From positions 436,041 through 500,040 of the forward strand of contig BNBX01000005.1 in NCBI GenBank assembly GCA_014656175.1: a stretch of 64,000 nt of DNA, written 5' to 3'. The notes under the pieces are model-generated. The model did not search any database. It was not told where the DNA came from and saw only the letters and a program-made list of their open reading frames with translations. Shown here piece by piece: positions 15,929 to 25,425 of this stretch. The translations under genes were made by a program, and so were the position numbers. The first letter of the stretch is position 1. Every line of letters starts with the position of its first letter. The DNA comes from Streptomyces werraensis. GTDB taxonomy: Bacteria; Actinomycetota; Actinomycetes; Streptomycetales; Streptomycetaceae.

Positions 15929-16050
15929 GCTGTTCTCCTCCGGGGCAGTTGCGGGGGGCGTGCGGATACGGGGGTGCGCGGCGCCCGGGCCGGGGCGGCG
16001 CACGGGTCCCCTGGTCAGGGAACGGGGATGCGGACGGAGGACGCGTCCGC

Positions 16051-16158
16051 TCAGAAAGTGCGACAGAGCATGGCGGCGACACGGCACAGGTCCACTGCCC
16101 GCCGCTTCGTGAGATCCGCCTGTCCCCTCGGACGGAGGACGCTCGTCTGACACTGCAT
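16051..16158 (-). CDS. Cysteine-containing putative leader peptide (35 residues) upstream of sulfurtransferase
   Basis: ATG 16156-16158 to TGA 16051-16053, 35 residues, ending TKRRAVDLCRVAAMLCRTF. The RR..VDLCR(V/L)A..LC ending is the signature I know from Streptomyces putative leader peptides in front of sulfur-assimilation genes. The start has no ribosome site, but a -10-like TACGAT lies 7 bases upstream, so the mRNA is probably leaderless. The cysteine codons near the stop would let ribosome stalling report cysteinyl-tRNA supply to the sulfurtransferase gene 122 bases downstream. That mechanism is inference. Confidence 0.72.
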   Translation of the reverse strand: MQCQTSVLRPRGQADLTKRRAVDLCRVAAMLCRTF

Positions 16159-16165
16159 GGGGACG

Positions 16166-16195
16166 ATCGTAGGGACGGACGAGGGGCCCTGTCAC
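16166..16195 (-). promoter_or_regulatory. Promoter of the leader peptide-sulfurtransferase transcript
   Basis: On the minus strand GTGACA (16190-16195) and TACGAT (16166-16171) are separated by 18 bases, a good match to a housekeeping promoter. The transcription start would fall at or next to the leader-peptide ATG (16158). Confidence 0.6.
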
Positions 16196-16342
16196 CGGCG
16201 TGTCGCATACTGAGACGAGATCGTCCAACCACCGATACGGCGACCAGGAAAACCGCCCGCCCGAGCGCTCGCGCCCCCGCTCCCGCCGCCGTCCCATCTG
16301 TCCAGCGGACGCGACCGTCTCGCCCACCGGACACACACTCGC

Positions 16343-17083
16343 CTACCCGGCCAGGCGTACGTCCTTCCCCGTCACCGTCACGTCCACACCGTCCGCGGCC
16401 GCCCGGACCTTCTCCAGGCTGATCCCGCCGGGCAGTCCGTCGATCTTCTGCTCGAAGTCGGTGATCCGCCGCACCCGCGACTCGGCGATCTCCACCCCGC
16501 CCAGCACCGGCAGCGCGTCCGCCCGCACCCGCACGGTGTTCCCGTCGACGACGGTCACCGAGCTGAGCACGGTCACCGGCTCGGGCAGCTTCGTGCCGAG
16601 CACGGTGGTCTCCAGCGCGACCTTGATCTTCCCGTTGCCCCCGTCGGACAGCGCCACCACCTCGGCGGTGATGCCGGGTGCCACCTGCGTGGGCTCGGCC
16701 TTGGCGTTCCTCAGCAGCTCGTCGTAGGCGACGGTCGCCGTGCCGGTGGCACTGTCGGCGACGGCGGAGCCGAAGTCGCCGGAGAACTCGACGCCGCGCA
16801 GGTCCGCCCGGAGGTCGGCGATGCGGATGGTCCTGCCGCCCTCGCCGGCGCCGGCCTCGTAGTCCGAGATGCCGACCCGCACCTCGTCGAACGAGCCGCC
16901 GAGCACCTGGGTGAGGAAGGGGAAGCCGCGGATGTCCACGTCGGGGGTGGAGGTCAGCCCCTCGGAGGCGCGGACGCGGTCGGCGGCCTCACCCTCGGCG
17001 AAGTGGACGGCGACGCGGTCGACGATCACGAAGATGCCGCCGAGTACCACGGCGACGACGAGCAGTATTCGCAGTGCGCGCAT
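16343..17083 (-). CDS. LmeA-like phospholipid-binding protein (DUF2993)
   Basis: 246 residues from ATG 17081-17083. One N-terminal hydrophobic anchor (residues 3-22) is followed by an exported beta-rich domain with the DUF2993 pattern (RASEGLTSTPDVDIRGFPFL near residue 40, an alternating strand region, and a C-terminal IDGLPGGISLEKV). In mycobacteria LmeA binds lipids and supports lipomannan elongation; in Streptomyces the role is unknown. The protein should sit outside the cytoplasmic membrane. It is followed downstream by the leader peptide region with no obvious operon partner. Confidence 0.85.
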   Translation of the reverse strand: MRALRILLVVAVVLGGIFVIVDRVAVHFAEGEAADRVRASEGLTSTPDVDIRGFPFLTQVLGGSFDEVRVGISDYEAGAGEGGRTIRIADLRADLRGVEFSGDFGSAVADSATGTATVAYDELLRNAKAEPTQVAPGITAEVVALSDGGNGKIKVALETTVLGTKLPEPVTVLSSVTVVDGNTVRVRADALPVLGGVEIAESRVRRITDFEQKIDGLPGGISLEKVRAAADGVDVTVTGKDVRLAG

Positions 17084-17492
17084 GCGGAGTCCCCCACCTG
17101 ACGTGTGCCCGTACCCGACGACCGGCGGCCGCCCTCACGCGAGCGTAGTGCGGGGGTGGTGGGGGAGCCGGGGATTGTGGATCACCTGTGACAGGCGCTT
17201 GGTGCCGGCCGGCTTCGCTCGAGCGGGAGGTACTCCCCCCAGCGGCACGACTGCCCGCAGTTGCCGGGGCGTCCCCGCCACCGGTGTCGGCGTAGCCGCG
17301 TACGGCGGGGAGGGGACGGGGTGGGGGCGGGCGCCCGCAGCGGCCGGCGCGCCCACACCCCGCACCTCTCCAGCCGGCACTCTCGCGCCGGACCGAGGAC
17401 GCCCGCCCCCACCCCGGCCCCGCACCACAACCCCACCGTGGGCGCCACAGCAACCCCCACCGGACAGAACGATGCGCCGCAGGCCTCGGACC
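17084..17492. other. Intergenic stretch with a shared 23-base repeat
   Basis: 409 bases without a convincing gene. It contains CCCCAGCGGCACGACTGCCC plus 3 more bases (17237-17259), which recurs at 21985-22007 inside a long hairpin. The rest is very GC-rich, C-biased sequence that gives long but implausible ORFs on both strands. Confidence 0.6.
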
Positions 17493-18563
17493 TCAGCCGA
17501 ACATGCGTCCCAGCGTGTACACGACCGGACCCGCCGCCGCCAGCGGCAGAGCGACGCCCGCCGTGAAGTGGACGAAGCGGGACGGGTAGTCGTAGGAGGC
17601 CGCCCTGTGGCCGATCAGCGCGCAGACCGCCGCCCCGGCCCCCAGCAACGCCCCGTCCGACGTCATCCCGCCGACGGCGTACCCCGCACCGGCCGCCGCC
17701 GCCAGCGCGATCACCACCGACGCCGCCGTCGCCACCGGCAGCGCCCGCACGACCGTCGCCGCCGCCACCGCGACCGCCCCGACAACCACGGCGTCCGAGT
17801 CCGCCGCGAGGTAGCCGCCCGCCGCGATCGCCAGCGCCGCCGCGACCACCGTCGCCATCAGGCCGTACATCCGCTCGTCGGGATCCGCGTGCGACCGCAG
17901 CTGCAGCACCAGCGACAGCAGCACCCACACGCCCAGCGTCCCGAGGATCACCCCGGGCGACCGGTCCGAAAGCAGCATCGCCGCGTCCGCGACCAGCGCC
18001 CCCAGGAACCCGAGCGCGATGCCCTGCCGCGCCGGCCACATCCCGTTGAGCCGGAACCACCCCGCCGCGGTCACGCCCTGCAGCACCACCAGCGGCACGA
18101 GCAGCGCGTACGTACCCAGCGCGGCGCCGCCCGCCAGCAGCAGACCCAGCACCGCCGTCAGCACCGCGGGCTGCATCCCGGGCTCGATGACCGGCGACCG
18201 CCCCTCCGCCCGGGCGCGCTGCGCGTCGGTGATCCGGGCGTTCCCGGCGAGGGTGGCGGGTCCGTACTCGGGCTCCGGTTCCGCAGCGGCCACGGGAGCC
18301 GGCTCGGGAACCCGCACAGGAGCAACAGGAGCCACCCCCTGCGGCGGCAGATACGACGTCTCCTCAGCCGCCGCCACCGGCGGCTGCATCTGCGTCTCCC
18401 ACGTCTGCCCCTGCCACTGCTGCGTGTGCTGCTGATCCGCGTACGGATCGTCGTACCCCTGCCCCGGCCACGCGTGCGGCTGGGACTGCGGCTGCTGATA
18501 AGGCGTACGCGGCGGCTCCTGCGCCCCGTAGCCATAACCCCCGCCGTACGGCTGGTTCGTCAT
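17493..18563 (-). CDS. Multi-pass membrane protein with Gln/Pro-rich N-terminus
   Basis: 356 residues from ATG 18561-18563, 6 bases after AGGAGGG. The first 85 residues are low-complexity, rich in Gln, Tyr, Gly and Pro (YGGGYGYG, QQHTQQWQGQTW), typical of disordered cytosolic tails. From about residue 125 there are roughly eight hydrophobic segments rich in Ala and Val. There are no catalytic or transporter motifs that I recognise. The start lies 2 bases after the MoaD-like stop codon, so the two genes form an operon, but the link between them is not obvious. Confidence 0.75.
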   Translation of the reverse strand: MTNQPYGGGYGYGAQEPPRTPYQQPQSQPHAWPGQGYDDPYADQQHTQQWQGQTWETQMQPPVAAAEETSYLPPQGVAPVAPVRVPEPAPVAAAEPEPEYGPATLAGNARITDAQRARAEGRSPVIEPGMQPAVLTAVLGLLLAGGAALGTYALLVPLVVLQGVTAAGWFRLNGMWPARQGIALGFLGALVADAAMLLSDRSPGVILGTLGVWVLLSLVLQLRSHADPDERMYGLMATVVAAALAIAAGGYLAADSDAVVVGAVAVAAATVVRALPVATAASVVIALAAAAGAGYAVGGMTSDGALLGAGAAVCALIGHRAASYDYPSRFVHFTAGVALPLAAAGPVVYTLGRMFG

Positions 18564-18565
18564 TC

Positions 18566-18820
18566 TCACCCTCCTGCGAACGGCGGAAGCACCTCGACCG
18601 TGCCGCCGTCGGCCAGCCGTACCGTCTCATGCGCGCGCTTGCCCACGGGGTCGCCGTCGACGAGGAACGAGCACCTCAGCAGCACGCGCGCCAGCTCGCC
18701 GGGATGCCGTTCGCGCACGGCGGCGAGCGCGTCGGCGAGCGTGCCCGCCTCGTACGGCTCCTCGGCCACCCCCGCGGCGGCCTTGGCGGCGGCCCAGTAC
18801 CGCACCGTGACCTTTGCCAT
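18566..18820 (-). CDS. MoaD/ThiS-family ubiquitin-like sulfur carrier
   Basis: 84 residues from ATG 18818-18820, with GAGGAA 7 bases upstream. It has a beta-grasp layout and ends in the required Gly-Gly (LPPFAGG), the site that is adenylated and thiocarboxylated in MoaD and ThiS. MoaD passes sulfur to molybdopterin. The RYWAAAKAAAG start is MoaD-like rather than ThiS-like. No moaE or moeB is next to it; a membrane protein follows. It may serve molybdopterin or another sulfur transfer. Confidence 0.85.
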   Translation of the reverse strand: MAKVTVRYWAAAKAAAGVAEEPYEAGTLADALAAVRERHPGELARVLLRCSFLVDGDPVGKRAHETVRLADGGTVEVLPPFAGG

Positions 18821-18860
18821 CTGCTGGTTCCTCGATCGGTTGACGGTGAACACGGTCAGG

Positions 18861-19682
18861 CTAGCCCGCCCGGGCGGCCGCCCAGTCCCCGATCCTCCTC
18901 AACAGCGGTTCGGGCGCCGCGTTCTCGGCATGCCCCATGCCGTGCTCGACCCACAGCTCCCCGTGCTCCCCGGCGGCGTCCGCCAGCATCCGCGGATGGT
19001 CGAGCGGGAAGTAGGCGTCCTGGTCGCCGTGCACGACCAGCAGCGGTGTCGGCGCGATGCGGGGCACGGCCTCGACGGGGGACAGCGGTACGGGGTCCCA
19101 CTGCCGGTGGTGGATGCGGGTGCGCAGCCCGTACCGCCCGACCAGCCGCCCGGAGGGCCGCGTCACCAGCCAGTGCAGCCGCCGCATGGGCGCGGTCCCC
19201 CGGTAGAACCAGCGCGCCGGCGCGCTCACGGAGACGACGGCGTCGACGCCACCGGCGTCGAGCGCCGCGTGCCGCAGCACCACCGACCCGCCCATGGAGA
19301 ACCCCACGGTGACGACCCGCGTGTGCCCCAGCTCCCGCGCCCACGCGACCGCCGCGGCGAGGTCGAGCACTTCACGGTCGCCCACGGTGGAGCGTCCGCC
19401 GGACCGCCCGTGCCCGCGGAAGGAGAAGGTGACGACGGCGCCGTACCGCGCGAACACCTGGGCGACGCGCCGCACGTGGGGGCGGTCGGCGTCCCCGGTG
19501 AAACCGTGCGCGATCACGAGAGCGAGCCTTCGGGAAACGTCGGGATTCTCCTTCCCGGAACCGTTCGGCGATCCCTCGTCCGCGCGTTCGTATACGGCCT
19601 TCCCCGGGTCGTACACAACACATCCCGGCTCGTATACGGAATCGATCGCCACACCGTCCGCCGTGCGCAGGAACGTCCGCAT
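18861..19682 (-). CDS. Alpha/beta hydrolase
   Basis: 273 residues from ATG 19680-19682; an in-frame ATG at 19767-19769 would add 29 residues and cannot be excluded. It has AHGFTG (oxyanion loop), FRGHGRSGG, the nucleophile elbow GFSMGGS near residue 137, LLVVHGDQDAYFP with the acid Asp, and a late GMGHAEN with the catalytic His. The triad is complete. An odd feature is a three-fold VY(E/D) repeat near residues 14-32 (VYEPG, VYDPG, VYER) before the first core strand. The substrate is unknown. It is divergent from glnR. Confidence 0.82.
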   Translation of the reverse strand: MRTFLRTADGVAIDSVYEPGCVVYDPGKAVYERADEGSPNGSGKENPDVSRRLALVIAHGFTGDADRPHVRRVAQVFARYGAVVTFSFRGHGRSGGRSTVGDREVLDLAAAVAWARELGHTRVVTVGFSMGGSVVLRHAALDAGGVDAVVSVSAPARWFYRGTAPMRRLHWLVTRPSGRLVGRYGLRTRIHHRQWDPVPLSPVEAVPRIAPTPLLVVHGDQDAYFPLDHPRMLADAAGEHGELWVEHGMGHAENAAPEPLLRRIGDWAAARAG

Positions 19683-20014
19683 TGCCGCGCCGTCCCGTGT
19701 CACATTCAGCGTCTCGGAATATGGACGAACGGTGGATCGCGCCACATGACCTGCCGCATCGGTGCCCATGTCGGCTATTCTGCTGCGAAGAGGACTCGGG
19801 CAGCGAAGCCCCCGGGTCCTTTTGTGCTTTCGGAAGCGTTGTATACGAAGGCGGGAAACCGCCCGACGTACGGGCCGTCGAACGCACGCAGCAATGCCGT
19901 AAACGTCCTCGCAGGGACCGAGGAGGAACCAGACGTTATGGGCGAGCGAACCGTGCACGAACGCAGGACGGCCGCGTTCCGGGCGGCCACGATCCGAGCA
20001 GGTGAGGCGACCCG
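19683..20014. other. Divergent intergenic region upstream of glnR
   Basis: 332 bases between the hydrolase and glnR. It ends with GGTGAGG 7 bases before the glnR ATG. It holds a GTATAC hexamer near 19841 and no convincing gene. Promoters for both flanking genes must lie here, but I could not assign -10/-35 boxes with confidence. Confidence 0.5.
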
Positions 20015-20794
20015 ATGAGTTCCCTGCTGCTCCTGACCAACGCGCTCCAGCCGTCGACGGAGGTGCTCCCCGCCCTCGGTCTGCTCCTGCACAACGTCCG
20101 GGTGGCGCCCGCGGAGGGCCCGGCGCTGGTGGACACCCCCGGCGCCGACGTGATCCTTATCGACGGCCGCCGCGATCTGCCGCAGGTCCGCAGCCTGTGC
20201 CAGCTGCTGCGCTCCACGGGCCCCGGCTGCCCCCTCGTCCTGGTCGTGACCGAGGGCGGCCTCGCCGCGGTCACCGCGGACTGGGGCATCGACGACGTAC
20301 TGCTGGACACGGCCGGCCCGGCCGAGGTCGAGGCGCGGCTGCGGCTGGCGATGGGCCGCCAGCAGATCGTCAACGACGACTCCCCGATGGAGATCCGCAA
20401 CGGCGACCTCTCCGTCGACGAGGCGACGTACTCCGCGAAGCTGAAGGGCCGGGTCCTGGACCTGACCTTCAAGGAGTTCGAGCTGCTCAAGTACCTCGCG
20501 CAGCACCCCGGCCGGGTGTTCACCCGCGCCCAGCTGCTGCAGGAGGTCTGGGGCTACGACTACTTCGGCGGCACCCGCACGGTCGACGTGCACGTGCGCC
20601 GTCTGCGCGCCAAGCTCGGCCCGGAGCACGAGTCGCTGATCGGCACCGTCCGGAACGTCGGTTATCGATTCGTTACGCCGGAGAAGGTGGAGCGCGCGGC
20701 CGAGGAGGCGAAGGCGAAGGGCGCCCGGCAAAAGGCGGCGGAAGCGGACGAGCCGGCCGCGCAGGACACCGACGGTGTGCGGGCGAAGGCCTGA
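20015..20794 (+). CDS. glnR: GlnR, orphan OmpR-type regulator of nitrogen metabolism
   Basis: 259 residues. The N-terminal receiver-like domain ([20 protein letters not shown], then VILIDGRRD with Asp50) matches actinobacterial GlnR closely. The C-terminal winged helix (about residues 130-225) has [20 protein letters not shown] and [16 protein letters not shown]. GlnR has no partner kinase; its receiver lacks normal phosphorylation and dimerises through Asp50. It activates or represses glnA, amtB, nirB and other nitrogen genes. The charged Ala/Lys/Glu-rich tail is characteristic of Streptomyces GlnR. No kinase is adjacent, consistent with its orphan status. Confidence 0.95.
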   Translation: MSSLLLLTNALQPSTEVLPALGLLLHNVRVAPAEGPALVDTPGADVILIDGRRDLPQVRSLCQLLRSTGPGCPLVLVVTEGGLAAVTADWGIDDVLLDTAGPAEVEARLRLAMGRQQIVNDDSPMEIRNGDLSVDEATYSAKLKGRVLDLTFKEFELLKYLAQHPGRVFTRAQLLQEVWGYDYFGGTRTVDVHVRRLRAKLGPEHESLIGTVRNVGYRFVTPEKVERAAEEAKAKGARQKAAEADEPAAQDTDGVRAKA

Positions 20795-20901
20795 GAGCCG
20801 CACGCATGAGCGGCGCATTCGCGCAGACGAGCCGCTTTTCCCCTGTTCACCACCTCCGGCACGCCCTGCCCGGAGGGGATATATCCGCGTAGACTCCGCG
20901 C

Positions 20902-21924
20902 GTGGCCAAGGTAACCAGGGATGACGTGGCGCGACTGGCGGGGACGTCGACCGCGGTCGTCAGCTATGTCATCAACAACGGACCCCGGCCGGTCGCCCCG
21001 GCCACGCGCGAGCGGGTGCTCGCAGCGATCAAGGAGCTGGGGTACCGGCCCGACCGCGTCGCCCAGGCGATGGCGTCCCGGCGCACGGATCTCATAGGCC
21101 TGATCGTGCCGGACGCCCGCCAGCCGTTCTTCGGCGAGATGGCGCACGCGGTCGAACAGGCCGCGTCGGAGCGCGGGAAGATGGTGCTGGTCGGGAACTC
21201 CGACTACATCGGCGAGCGCGAGGTCCACTATCTGCGCGCCTTCCTCGGCATGCGGGTCTCCGGTCTGATCCTGGTCAGCCATGCGCTGAACGACCTGGCG
21301 GCGGCGGAGATCGACGCGTGGGACGCCCGGGTGGTGCTGCTGCACGAGCGGCCGGAGGCGATCGACGACGTCGCCGTCGTCACCGACGACCTCGGCGGCG
21401 CGCAGCTCGCCGTGCGCCATCTGCTGGAGCACGGCTACGAGTACGTCGCCTGTGTCGGCGGTACGGCGGAGACCCCCGCCGTCGGCGACCCCGTCTCCGA
21501 CCACGTCGAGGGCTGGCGGCGCGCGATGGACGAGGCCGGGATACCCACGGAGGGGCGCCTCTTCGAGGCCCCGTACAACCGCTACGACGCCTATCGGGTC
21601 GCGCTGGACATCCTGTCGGGGCCGCGGCGGCCGCCCGCGATCTTCTGCTCCACGGACGACCAGGCCATCGGTGTGCTGCGCGCCGCGCGTGAGCTGCGCA
21701 TCGACGTGCCGGGCGAGCTGGCGGTCGTCGGGTTCGACGACATCAAGGAGGCGGCGCTCGCCGACCCGCCGCTGACCACGGTCGCGTCGGACCGGCCGGC
21801 GATGGCCCGCGCGGCGGTCGACCTGGTCCTGGACGACGGCCTCCGCGTCACCGGCTCCCGCCGGGAGCGGCTGAAGGTGTTCCCGTCCCGCCTGGTCCTG
21901 CGCCAGTCCTGCGGCTGCGCATAG
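20902..21924 (+). CDS. LacI-family transcriptional regulator
   Basis: 340 residues from GTG 20902. A -10-like TAGACT (20890-20895) lies only 6 bases upstream and there is no ribosome site, so the transcript is probably leaderless. The DNA-binding head shows [20 protein letters not shown] (residues 4-23) and a hinge helix near 50-58. The periplasmic-binding-protein-like core (residues 60-335) would bind a sugar or other small ligand. The C-terminal end CGCA is common in Streptomyces LacI proteins. No sugar transporter flanks it, so the targets are not apparent. A long hairpin repeat follows. Confidence 0.9.
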   Translation: MAKVTRDDVARLAGTSTAVVSYVINNGPRPVAPATRERVLAAIKELGYRPDRVAQAMASRRTDLIGLIVPDARQPFFGEMAHAVEQAASERGKMVLVGNSDYIGEREVHYLRAFLGMRVSGLILVSHALNDLAAAEIDAWDARVVLLHERPEAIDDVAVVTDDLGGAQLAVRHLLEHGYEYVACVGGTAETPAVGDPVSDHVEGWRRAMDEAGIPTEGRLFEAPYNRYDAYRVALDILSGPRRPPAIFCSTDDQAIGVLRAARELRIDVPGELAVVGFDDIKEAALADPPLTTVASDRPAMARAAVDLVLDDGLRVTGSRRERLKVFPSRLVLRQSCGCA

Positions 21925-21962
21925 CCTGGGGCCTGCCCCTGCTCTCCCGCGCCATGCGGGGT

Positions 21963-22012
21963 GCCGTTGCGCCCACCCGTGCCGCCCCAGCGGCACGACT
22001 GCCCGCAACGGC
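21963..22012. repeat. Long interrupted palindrome, Streptomyces-type intergenic repeat
   Basis: GCCGTTGCG (21963-21971) and CGTGCCGC (21978-21985) pair with GCGGCACG (21990-21997) and CGCAACGGC (22004-22012), giving a large hairpin with an internal mismatch bubble. Its right arm shares 23 bases with 17237-17259. It lies 38 bases after the LacI gene and may act as a terminator or be a dispersed intergenic palindrome. Confidence 0.65.
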
Positions 22013-22101
22013 GGCGTCTTTATATCGGGCATACACACTTCTGCCGGGCTTCTCAGCCATCCCTCAGGAAGCTCTCATCGTCGGGCGGGACGCTCACCTG
22101 T

Positions 22102-23112
22102 ATGAGCGAGAACTCCCGCCCGAGTGGCTTCCCCGAGTACGGTCCGCACCAGGTGAACCCCGAGTGGCCGCCCCCGTCGGCCTACGCTCCCCCGGCTCCC
22201 GGGCCCGAGCCCGAGTCCACCGGTCCGGCACACAAGCGCAGCCGCGGGCCCGCCAAGCTGCTCGTCGCCGTGGCGATCGTCGCCGCCGCCGTCGGCGGGA
22301 CCACCGCCTACGGGGTGCAGGAGCTGACTGGCGGATCCTCCACGGGCGTCACCGCGTCCTCCGCCGCCGAGACCGACGTGGTGCCGGCGTCGCTGAAGGG
22401 CACGGTCGCCGGGGTCGCCAAGTCGGTCAGCCCGAGCATCGTGGAGATCAAGGCGGCCTCGTCGTCCGGTTCGGCCACCGGGTCCGGGGTGATCGTCACC
22501 GAGGACGGCGAGGTCGTCACCAACAACCACGTGGTGGCCGGCGCCTCGCAGATCCAGGTGCGCACGCACGACGGCAAGAGCTACAGCGCCCGCGTCGTCG
22601 GCACCGACAGCAGCAAGGACCTGGCGCTGATCAAGCTGGAGGACGCCTCCGGTCTGAAGGCCGCGACCCTCGGCGACTCCGACGGCGTGCAGGTCGGCGA
22701 CCAGGTTGTCGCGATCGGCTCGCCCGAGGGCCTCACCGGCACGGTGACCAGCGGCATCGTCTCCGCGCTCGACCGGGACGTCACCGTGTCCACGGACGAG
22801 GACCAGGGGCAGCAGCAGTGGCAGCGTGGCGGCGGCTGGCCGTTCGAGTTCGGCGGTCAGGAGTTCAACGGCGACACCGGCGGCTCCACGACCACGTACA
22901 AGGCGATCCAGACCGACGCCTCGCTGAACCCGGGCAACTCCGGCGGCGCGCTGATCGACATGAACGGCAACATCATCGGCATCAACTCCGCGATGTACGC
23001 GCCGAGCGGCGCGGAGTCGTCCACGGCGGGCAGCGTGGGCCTCGGCTTCGCCATCCCGGTGAACACGGTCAAGGCGGACCTGCCGGATCTGCGGGCCGGT
23101 GCGGGCAGCTGA
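22102..23112 (+). CDS. HtrA-like trypsin-family protease without PDZ domain
   Basis: 336 residues from ATG 22102. A proline-rich cytosolic tail (about residues 1-48) is followed by one membrane helix (50-70) and an extracellular protease domain. The triad is visible: His143 in NNHVV, Asp173 in SSKDLALIK and Ser280 in NPGNSGGAL. The chain ends about 55 residues after the serine, so there is no PDZ domain, unlike standard HtrA/DegP. A Gln/Gly-rich loop lies near residues 233-250. The downstream OmpR/kinase pair recalls mycobacterial MprAB next to PepD, suggesting an envelope-stress role. That parallel is inference. Confidence 0.88.
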   Translation: MSENSRPSGFPEYGPHQVNPEWPPPSAYAPPAPGPEPESTGPAHKRSRGPAKLLVAVAIVAAAVGGTTAYGVQELTGGSSTGVTASSAAETDVVPASLKGTVAGVAKSVSPSIVEIKAASSSGSATGSGVIVTEDGEVVTNNHVVAGASQIQVRTHDGKSYSARVVGTDSSKDLALIKLEDASGLKAATLGDSDGVQVGDQVVAIGSPEGLTGTVTSGIVSALDRDVTVSTDEDQGQQQWQRGGGWPFEFGGQEFNGDTGGSTTTYKAIQTDASLNPGNSGGALIDMNGNIIGINSAMYAPSGAESSTAGSVGLGFAIPVNTVKADLPDLRAGAGS

Positions 23113-23211
23113 CGCGCACCCCGGGAAACGTGCGACGCTGAAGATCCGACAGCCCGTCCCCTCCCCCGCCGCGCCCGCCGCGCGGCGCGCAGACGAAGGA
23201 CCCGCCACCCG

Positions 23212-23946
23212 ATGAGCCCCGCAGACGGCGACCGTGCCCCGCAGCGCATCCTGATCGTCGACGACGAGCCGGCGGTGCGCGAAGCACTCCGGCGCAGCCT
23301 GGCTTTCGAGGGATACGACACCGAGGAGGCCGTCGACGGCGTGGATGCCCTGGAGAAGACGGCGGCCCGCCACCCCGACCTCCTCGTGCTCGACATCCAG
23401 ATGCCCCGGATGGACGGGCTGACCGCCGCCCGCCGTATCCGCGCCACCGGCGACACCACCCCGATCCTGATGCTGACGGCCCGGGACACCGTGGGCGACC
23501 GGGTGACGGGCCTGGACGCGGGGGCGGACGACTACCTGGTGAAGCCGTTCGAGCTGGACGAGCTGTTCGCCCGGATCCGGGCACTGCTGCGGCGCAGCTC
23601 GTACGCGGCGGCGGTGGCCGCGTCCGCCGGGACCGACGACGTCCTCACCTTCGCCGACCTGACCATGAACCTGGCCACGCGGGAGGTGACCCGCGCCGGA
23701 CGCCCGGTGGAGCTGACCCGTACGGAGTTCACGCTGCTGGAGATGTTCATGGCGCACCCGCGCCAGGTGCTCACCCGTGAGCAGATCCTCAAGGCGGTCT
23801 GGGGCTTCGACTTCGAACCGTCGTCCAACTCGCTGGACGTGTACGTCATGTACCTGCGCCGCAAGACCGAGGCGGGCGGCGAGCCGCGCCTGGTGCACAC
23901 GGTGCGGGGGGTGGGGTACGTGCTGCGGCAGGGCGGCGCGGAGTGA
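23212..23946 (+). CDS. OmpR-family response regulator (MprA-like)
   Basis: 244 residues. The receiver domain has the acidic pair DDEP near residue 16, phospho-acceptor Asp61 in [11 protein letters not shown], Thr in MLTARD and Lys in VKPF. The winged helix (about 145-240) has [20 protein letters not shown] and [12 protein letters not shown]. The stop codon overlaps the kinase start (GTGA), so the two are translationally coupled. The order protease, regulator, kinase suggests that this pair senses an envelope state and controls the neighbouring protease. Targets are not visible from sequence. Confidence 0.92.
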   Translation: MSPADGDRAPQRILIVDDEPAVREALRRSLAFEGYDTEEAVDGVDALEKTAARHPDLLVLDIQMPRMDGLTAARRIRATGDTTPILMLTARDTVGDRVTGLDAGADDYLVKPFELDELFARIRALLRRSSYAAAVAASAGTDDVLTFADLTMNLATREVTRAGRPVELTRTEFTLLEMFMAHPRQVLTREQILKAVWGFDFEPSSNSLDVYVMYLRRKTEAGGEPRLVHTVRGVGYVLRQGGAE

Positions 23947-25412
23947 CCGGACCGGTGCGCCGTTTCCGCGCCCTGCCGATCCGGGCGCGGCTGTCGCTGC
24001 TGGTCGCCGCGGCGGTGGCGTTCGCGGTGGCCGCGGTCTCGGTGACCTGCTGGTTCATCGTGCAGGGCAAGCTGTACGAGCAGGTCGACGAGGATCTGAA
24101 GAAGGCGACCGTGCTGCAGGGGCCGCAGCGGGTGGACGAGATCCGCAGCGCCCTCACCGACTGCACGGAGACGCCCCGGGACGAGGGCGCGGGCGGTTTC
24201 CAGTACACGTACTCGCAGGTGGTCAAGGAGGACGGCACGGTCTGCCTGTTCCCCAGCTCCGTCGGGAGCGTCGAGGTCACCGCGTCGGACCGCACGGTGA
24301 TCGAGAACGCGGGCACCGGGTCCAGCGGCATCTTCCGCGACGGCACCGACCAGGACGGCGACGACGTCCGGGTGCTGACCCTGCCCCTCGTCATCAACGA
24401 CCCGTCCACGCTGACCAGCACCCACGCGGCCGTCATCGTGGCGGTCCCGCTGAAGGGCACCCGGTCCACGCTGAACGACCTGGCACTCATCCTGCTGCTG
24501 GTGTCCGGGATCGGGGTGCTCGGCTCGGCCGCCGCGGGTCTCGCCGTGGCCCGCACCGGACTGCGCCCGGTCGACAAGCTCACCGAGGCCGTGGAGCACG
24601 TGGCCCGCACCGAGGACCTGGGCGTCCGCATCCCGGTGGAGGAGGAGTCGGACGACGAGATCGCACGGCTGTCGCGCTCCTTCAACTCCATGACGTCCGC
24701 GCTCGCCAGCTCCCGTGACCTCCAGCAGCAGCTCATCGCGGACGCCGGGCACGAACTGCGCACCCCGCTCACCTCGCTGCGCACCAACATCGAGCTGCTG
24801 ACCCGCAGCGAGGACACCGGACGGCCCCTGCCGCCGGCCGACCGCAAGGCGCTCCTCGACTCGGTGAAGGCGCAGATGACGGAGCTGGCCGCGCTGATCG
24901 GCGACCTCCAGGAGCTCTCCCGTCCCGACCCGGGGCATCAGACGGACCGCGTGGAGATCGTCGCCTGGCAGGACGTGGTGGAGGCGGCCCTGCGCCGGGC
25001 CCGGCTGCGCGGCCCTGAGCTGACCGTCACCGCCGACCTGCGCCCCTGGTACGTGCGGGCCGAACCGGCGGCGCTGGAGCGGGCGGTGGTCAACGTGCTG
25101 GACAACGCGGTGAAGTTCAGCCCGCCGGGCGGCACGGTCGAGGTGCGGCTCGCCGACGGCGTGCTCACCGTCCGGGATCACGGTCCCGGCATCGCGGCCG
25201 ACGAACTCCCGCACGTCTTCGACCGGTTCTGGCGCTCCCCAGGCGCCCGCGCCCTGCCCGGATCCGGCCTCGGACTGTCCATCGTGGCGCGCACGGTGCA
25301 GCAGGCGGGCGGCACGGTCGCCCTCACCCCGGCCGAGGGCGGCGGCACCACCGCCACCATCCGCCTCCCGGGCGCCCCGACCCCTCCGCCGGAGGTCCCC
25401 GGCGCCCCGTGA
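23943..25412 (+). CDS. Membrane sensor histidine kinase (MprB-like)
   Basis: 489 residues from GTG 23943, overlapping the regulator stop by 4 bases. Two membrane helices (about 15-35 and 172-195) bracket an extracellular sensor of about 135 residues. HAMP follows, then the HisKA box [10 protein letters not shown] with His near residue 269 and HATPase motifs: [13 protein letters not shown] (N box), VRDHGPGI (G1) and GSGLGLSI (G2). It autophosphorylates and passes phosphate to the adjacent regulator. The C-terminal tail is proline-rich and probably disordered. Confidence 0.92.
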   Translation: MTGPVRRFRALPIRARLSLLVAAAVAFAVAAVSVTCWFIVQGKLYEQVDEDLKKATVLQGPQRVDEIRSALTDCTETPRDEGAGGFQYTYSQVVKEDGTVCLFPSSVGSVEVTASDRTVIENAGTGSSGIFRDGTDQDGDDVRVLTLPLVINDPSTLTSTHAAVIVAVPLKGTRSTLNDLALILLLVSGIGVLGSAAAGLAVARTGLRPVDKLTEAVEHVARTEDLGVRIPVEEESDDEIARLSRSFNSMTSALASSRDLQQQLIADAGHELRTPLTSLRTNIELLTRSEDTGRPLPPADRKALLDSVKAQMTELAALIGDLQELSRPDPGHQTDRVEIVAWQDVVEAALRRARLRGPELTVTADLRPWYVRAEPAALERAVVNVLDNAVKFSPPGGTVEVRLADGVLTVRDHGPGIAADELPHVFDRFWRSPGARALPGSGLGLSIVARTVQQAGGTVALTPAEGGGTTATIRLPGAPTPPPEVPGAP

Positions 25413-25425
25413 CACGCTGGGACGC

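Noticed and set aside
16869..20018. Very long plus-strand ORF of over 1000 codons
   Set aside because: It runs antisense through LmeA-like, membrane, MoaD-like and hydrolase genes that all have clear families; high GC leaves shadow frames open. No ribosome site or known domain.
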